DNA of 7,914 nt, taken from the NCBI GenBank assembly GCA_030838305.1, contig JAUTWY010000621.1:1-7914 (forward strand). The letters are read 5' to 3'. Every line of letters begins with the position of its first letter. Position 1 is the first letter of the stretch. Made by a program: the position numbers and the translations under genes. Below, in pieces: positions 5,995 through 7,914 of the stretch. The stretch comes from Acidobacteriaceae bacterium. Its GTDB lineage: Bacteria > Acidobacteriota > Terriglobia > Terriglobales > Acidobacteriaceae. The notes below the pieces were generated by a model. That model had not been told where the DNA came from. It worked only from the letters and a program-made list of their open reading frames with translations, and did no database searches.

Positions 5995-6026
5995 CGCCGG
6001 CTCGCAATCCGGCGATCAATTAGAAT
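5995..6026 (+). promoter_or_regulatory. Inverted repeat CGCCGG/CCGGCG and -10-like TAGAAT upstream of mutY
   Basis: A 6-bp dyad with an 8-nt loop (5995-6014) precedes TAGAAT at 6021-6026. A transcript starting a few bases later would give a short leader carrying GAAGGA (6048-6053), 9 nt before the mutY ATG. No good -35 is present; the dyad covers that position, so an activator or repressor is conceivable. Confidence 0.3.
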
Positions 6027-6062
6027 CACGCAGTGCAGCGACGTTCAGAAGGAACGAGAGCA

Positions 6063-7061
6063 ATGAGTTGGGACGTCCAGCCCACGACGTCAGAGGCTCG
6101 CAACAATTTTTCGCGAAGGCTTCTGGCTTGGTATGACCTTCACCGGCGCGACCTGCCCTGGCGCGCGAACCGCGACCCCTACCGCGTGTGGCTTTCCGAG
6201 ATCATGCTGCAGCAGACGCGGGTAGCGGCGGTAATCGAGCACTATCACGAATTTCTCCGGCGCTTTCCCACAGTAAAGAAGCTGGCAGCGGCGCGCGCAT
6301 CAAACGTGCTCGCGGCGTGGAGCGGTCTCGGATACTACCGGAGAGCCCGCATGATGCACTCCGCTGCCAAAGTGATCGTGTGCGAGCAGGGCGGAAAGTT
6401 TCCCACAACCGAAGAAGGATTGCGCGAGTTGCCTGGCATCGGCCGCTACACTGCGGCCGCCATTGCCAGCATCGCGTTCGAGCAGCCCCTCGCGGTGGTC
6501 GACGGCAACGTCGAGCGTGTGCTGCAAAGAATTTCAGGGGAGCAGCTAACCGGCGAGAAATTATGGAGCGCCGCTACGGGATTACTGGACACGACGCGAC
6601 CCGGGGATTTCAACCAGGCCATGATGGAGTTGGGCGCCGTGGTATGTACTCCCCGTGCTCCGCAGTGTTTGATATGCCCAATGATGAAACTGTGCGCAAC
6701 GCGCGGAGAATTGAAGGCAACGACAAGCCCAGCTCCCCAGAAGAAGCGCGAGATTCATTACTCGCTCCACTATCGAAACGGAAACGGCCGGAACGGACGA
6801 GTGCTTCTCGTGCAGCGCGCACTCGATGCCTCTCTCATGCCGGGAATGTGGGAACTGCCGGAACGCTCGGCAATCGAACCTACCAGGAAGCCGCACCTCA
6901 GCTTGCGGCATTCGATTACAGTTACGAATTACACAGTCCGCGTCTGGCGGTCCGCCACGCTCTCGCGCACTGTCGGGACATGGACGCCGGTCGGGCGTCT
7001 GAAGCAAGTCCCTCTCACCGGGCTGGCGCGCAAGATTCTGCGGGCCGCCGATATCATCTAA
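6063..7061 (+). CDS. mutY: Adenine DNA glycosylase MutY
   Basis: The protein has 332 residues, close to the usual 350. It removes adenine mispaired with 8-oxoguanine, starting base-excision repair. PYRVWLSEIMLQQTRVA (39-55) carries catalytic Glu46. GLGYYRRAR (88-96) and the helix-hairpin-helix ELPGIGRYTAAAI (122-134) follow, and VVDGNVERVLQRISG (145-159) carries catalytic Asp147. The 4Fe-4S ligands are Cys195, 202, 205 and 211, with the canonical C-x6-C-x2-C-x5-C spacing. Residues about 228-332 are the Nudix-like domain that recognises 8-oxoguanine; LVQRALDASLMPGMWELP is its core, and it is slightly short. The ATG at 6063 has GAAGGA upstream, whereas the in-frame GTG at 6033 adds ten polar residues and lacks a ribosome site. 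It is divergent from the rlpA cluster and followed 76 bp later by a redox gene. Confidence 0.96.
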   Translation: MSWDVQPTTSEARNNFSRRLLAWYDLHRRDLPWRANRDPYRVWLSEIMLQQTRVAAVIEHYHEFLRRFPTVKKLAAARASNVLAAWSGLGYYRRARMMHSAAKVIVCEQGGKFPTTEEGLRELPGIGRYTAAAIASIAFEQPLAVVDGNVERVLQRISGEQLTGEKLWSAATGLLDTTRPGDFNQAMMELGAVVCTPRAPQCLICPMMKLCATRGELKATTSPAPQKKREIHYSLHYRNGNGRNGRVLLVQRALDASLMPGMWELPERSAIEPTRKPHLSLRHSITVTNYTVRVWRSATLSRTVGTWTPVGRLKQVPLTGLARKILRAADII

Positions 7062-7137
7062 AATTGAAGAAGTCAGGCCGGGAACACCCATGCACTGGCT
7101 ACGCGATATTTTTACGAGACAAACGGGAGGACGACCG

Positions 7138-7635
7138 ATGGCGGCATTGACCGCGGGCGCCAAAGCGCCCGATTTCGAATTGAAAGCGACGGATGGGAAA
7201 CGCTTTGTACTGCGCGAAGAACTCGCGCGCGGGCCGGTTGTGCTGGCGTTTTTCAAGGCATCTTGTCCAACGTGTCAGTACGCGTTTCCATTTCTGGAGC
7301 GACTGGAGCGCGCGTACAGGCAAATAGGAGCCCGCATCATCGGAGTTTCGCAAAACGATCCCACGCAAACTGCCGCGTTCACCAAAGAATTTGGCGTGAC
7401 GTTTCCCGTGTTGCTCGACGATACCGATACATATCCGGTGTCGAATGCCTACGGCCTAACCAATGTTCCCAGCGTATTTTGGGTCGCGCAGGATGGCGAA
7501 ATCGAAGTTTCCAGCGTGGGATGGATAAAGTCCGACTTCGACGACATCAGCCGCAAGATGGCCGAGTCGGCAAATACCGCGCCCGCCGTGGTGTTCAAGC
7601 CGGGTGAAGATGTGCGCGATTTCCGCGCCGGTTGA
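7138..7635 (+). CDS. Thioredoxin-fold (TlpA/AhpC-TSA-like) protein with CPTC motif
   Basis: The product has 165 residues. AGAKAPDFELKATDGKRF (7-23) is the usual opening of the redoxin/TlpA superfamily. FFKASCPTCQYAFPFLERL (38-55) holds the redox pair Cys43/Cys46. NVPSVFWV (109-116) supplies the conserved cis-proline (Pro111). The order fits a thiol-disulfide oxidoreductase; with the second Cys in CxxC spacing it is nearer TlpA/ResA than classical peroxiredoxins. There is no signal peptide or membrane anchor, so it should act in the cytoplasm, unlike most TlpA proteins. The ATG at 7138 is chosen because GGGAGG lies 7 nt upstream and the domain starts at once; an in-frame ATG at 7090 has no good ribosome site. 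It lies 76 bp after mutY on the same strand, so co-transcription and a shared oxidative-damage role are plausible. The substrate is unknown. Confidence 0.88.
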   Translation: MAALTAGAKAPDFELKATDGKRFVLREELARGPVVLAFFKASCPTCQYAFPFLERLERAYRQIGARIIGVSQNDPTQTAAFTKEFGVTFPVLLDDTDTYPVSNAYGLTNVPSVFWVAQDGEIEVSSVGWIKSDFDDISRKMAESANTAPAVVFKPGEDVRDFRAG

Positions 7636-7650
7636 GGCTCGAAGAACTGA

Positions 7651-7666
7651 TCCCGCGGTCGCGGGA
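7651..7666 (+). terminator. GC-rich hairpin after the thioredoxin-fold gene, probable terminator
   Basis: TCCCGC and GCGGGA pair across the loop GGTC, 15 bp after the stop codon. Only CTTGT follows rather than a T-run, so termination may be weak or need Rho. Confidence 0.45.
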
Positions 7667-7690
7667 CTTGTAAGAACCTGACCATTGAGG

Positions 7691-7712
7691 CTGCGGGATG
7701 AAAAAGCCGCAG
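7691..7712. repeat. Inverted repeat CTGCGG / CCGCAG with A-rich loop
   Basis: A 6-bp stem flanks the loop GATGAAAAAG. On the minus strand the loop carries five Ts. The pattern GGCTGCGGGATGAAAAAG resembles short dispersed elements of the GGCTGCTGAAAAA type seen in many genomes, but only one copy is present here. Confidence 0.35.
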
Positions 7713-7733
7713 GTGCCAGTGGGGACCTCGTCT

Positions 7734-7773
7734 AGATGGTCCTGAAGGCGGTGACCTACCGTGCAGGCCATCT
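7734..7773. other. Long bulged stem-loop, candidate structured RNA or attenuator
   Basis: AGATGG-T-CCTG (7734-7744) pairs with CAGG-CCATCT (7764-7773): ten base pairs interrupted by one bulged T. Inside the loop CGGT (7749-7752) pairs with ACCG (7758-7761). It is the most extensive secondary structure found in the window. No RNA family was recognised. Confidence 0.4.
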
Positions 7774-7906
7774 CGGCGACTCCTTTACTACAAAACCCCT
7801 GCTGTCCTTTACAATTCACACAGTCCTAACAACAGGTATTTCTGGTCATAAGCAGTAGCATTTTTCCGCGCCGATACGCCACTTCGCGGGGGGAGAACAG
7901 CGGCCT

Positions 7907-7914
7907 ATGCGAGC
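7907..7914 (+). CDS. Possible start of the next gene, cut by window end
   Basis: An ATG at 7907 is preceded by GGGGGGAG (7888-7895), 11 nt away. Only two codons and two bases are visible, so nothing can be said of the product and the call could be wrong. Confidence 0.2.

Larger units (their letters stand above)
7636..7914. other. Non-coding tail of the window with three consecutive stems
   Basis: No convincing gene lies here apart from a possible start at the extreme end (7907). The stretch contains stems at 7651-7666, 7691-7712 and 7734-7773, then a looser, AT-richer part (about 7780-7870) suited to a promoter, though no clean -35/-10 pair could be assigned. tRNA arms were not found. Confidence 0.5.

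Noticed and set aside
6033..6062. GTG start for mutY
   Set aside because: It adds ten polar residues that precede the usual family start; GAAGGA supports the ATG at 6063.
7090..7137. Earlier ATG for the thioredoxin-fold gene
   Set aside because: Poor ribosome site and sixteen extra residues that are neither a signal peptide nor part of the fold. GGGAGG supports 7138.
7595..7819. Reverse-strand open frame, including an internal ATG at 7770 with AAAGGAG upstream
   Set aside because: The ribosome site is tempting, but the frame runs through the hairpins and into the end of the thioredoxin-fold gene, and the product has no recognisable pattern. Kept only as a remote possibility.

Overview
The window looks like ordinary chromosomal DNA from a soil-type bacterium, most probably an acidobacterium of the Terriglobia (Koribacter/Terriglobus side). 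This is inferred from gene style rather than a marker gene: a sedolisin protease with Ig-like repeats and a two-helix 'ACGG' tail, an RG-rich receiver-like protein, and a CPTC thioredoxin-like protein of a kind I associate with that class. There are no rRNA or tRNA genes, no insertion sequence and no CRISPR array, and nothing looks recently acquired.

Layout. At 1-1552 (+) is the 3' part of a secreted S53 (sedolisin) peptidase with a C-terminal adhesive and membrane module. It converges on an AraC-family regulator (1575-2411, -). That regulator is divergent from an exported c-type haem protein of the cytochrome P460 family (2525-3112, +); the 113 bp between them hold an operator-like dyad. A 573-bp non-coding stretch (3113-3685) carries several hairpins and a short tandem heptamer. 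Then comes a 225-residue protein with an Arg/Gly-rich disordered start and a CheY-like domain (3686-4363, +). It converges on a leftward cluster that reads, in transcription order, a 75-residue helical protein (5872-5645), the lipoprotein RlpA (5648-4845) and a HIT-family hydrolase (4784-4431). The first two are joined by a 4-nt GTGA overlap, and a sigma70-like promoter sits at 5938-5967. Divergently, mutY (6063-7061, +) and a cytosolic thioredoxin-like protein (7138-7635, +) form a probable two-gene unit. The last 279 bp are non-coding and hold three consecutive inverted repeats.

How the parts fit. The left half is about the cell surface and periplasm (secreted protease, haem protein, its possible regulator). 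The middle is cell-envelope housekeeping (RlpA, septal peptidoglycan). The right is damage control: MutY removes A opposite 8-oxoguanine, and its neighbour has a redox-active CxxC.

I see no clear new multi-gene system. The most unusual items are the RG-rich receiver-like protein, the P460-type cytochrome that seems to lack the haem-crosslinking lysine, the 75-residue protein coupled to rlpA, the membrane hairpin inside the protease tail, and the structured non-coding end of the window.
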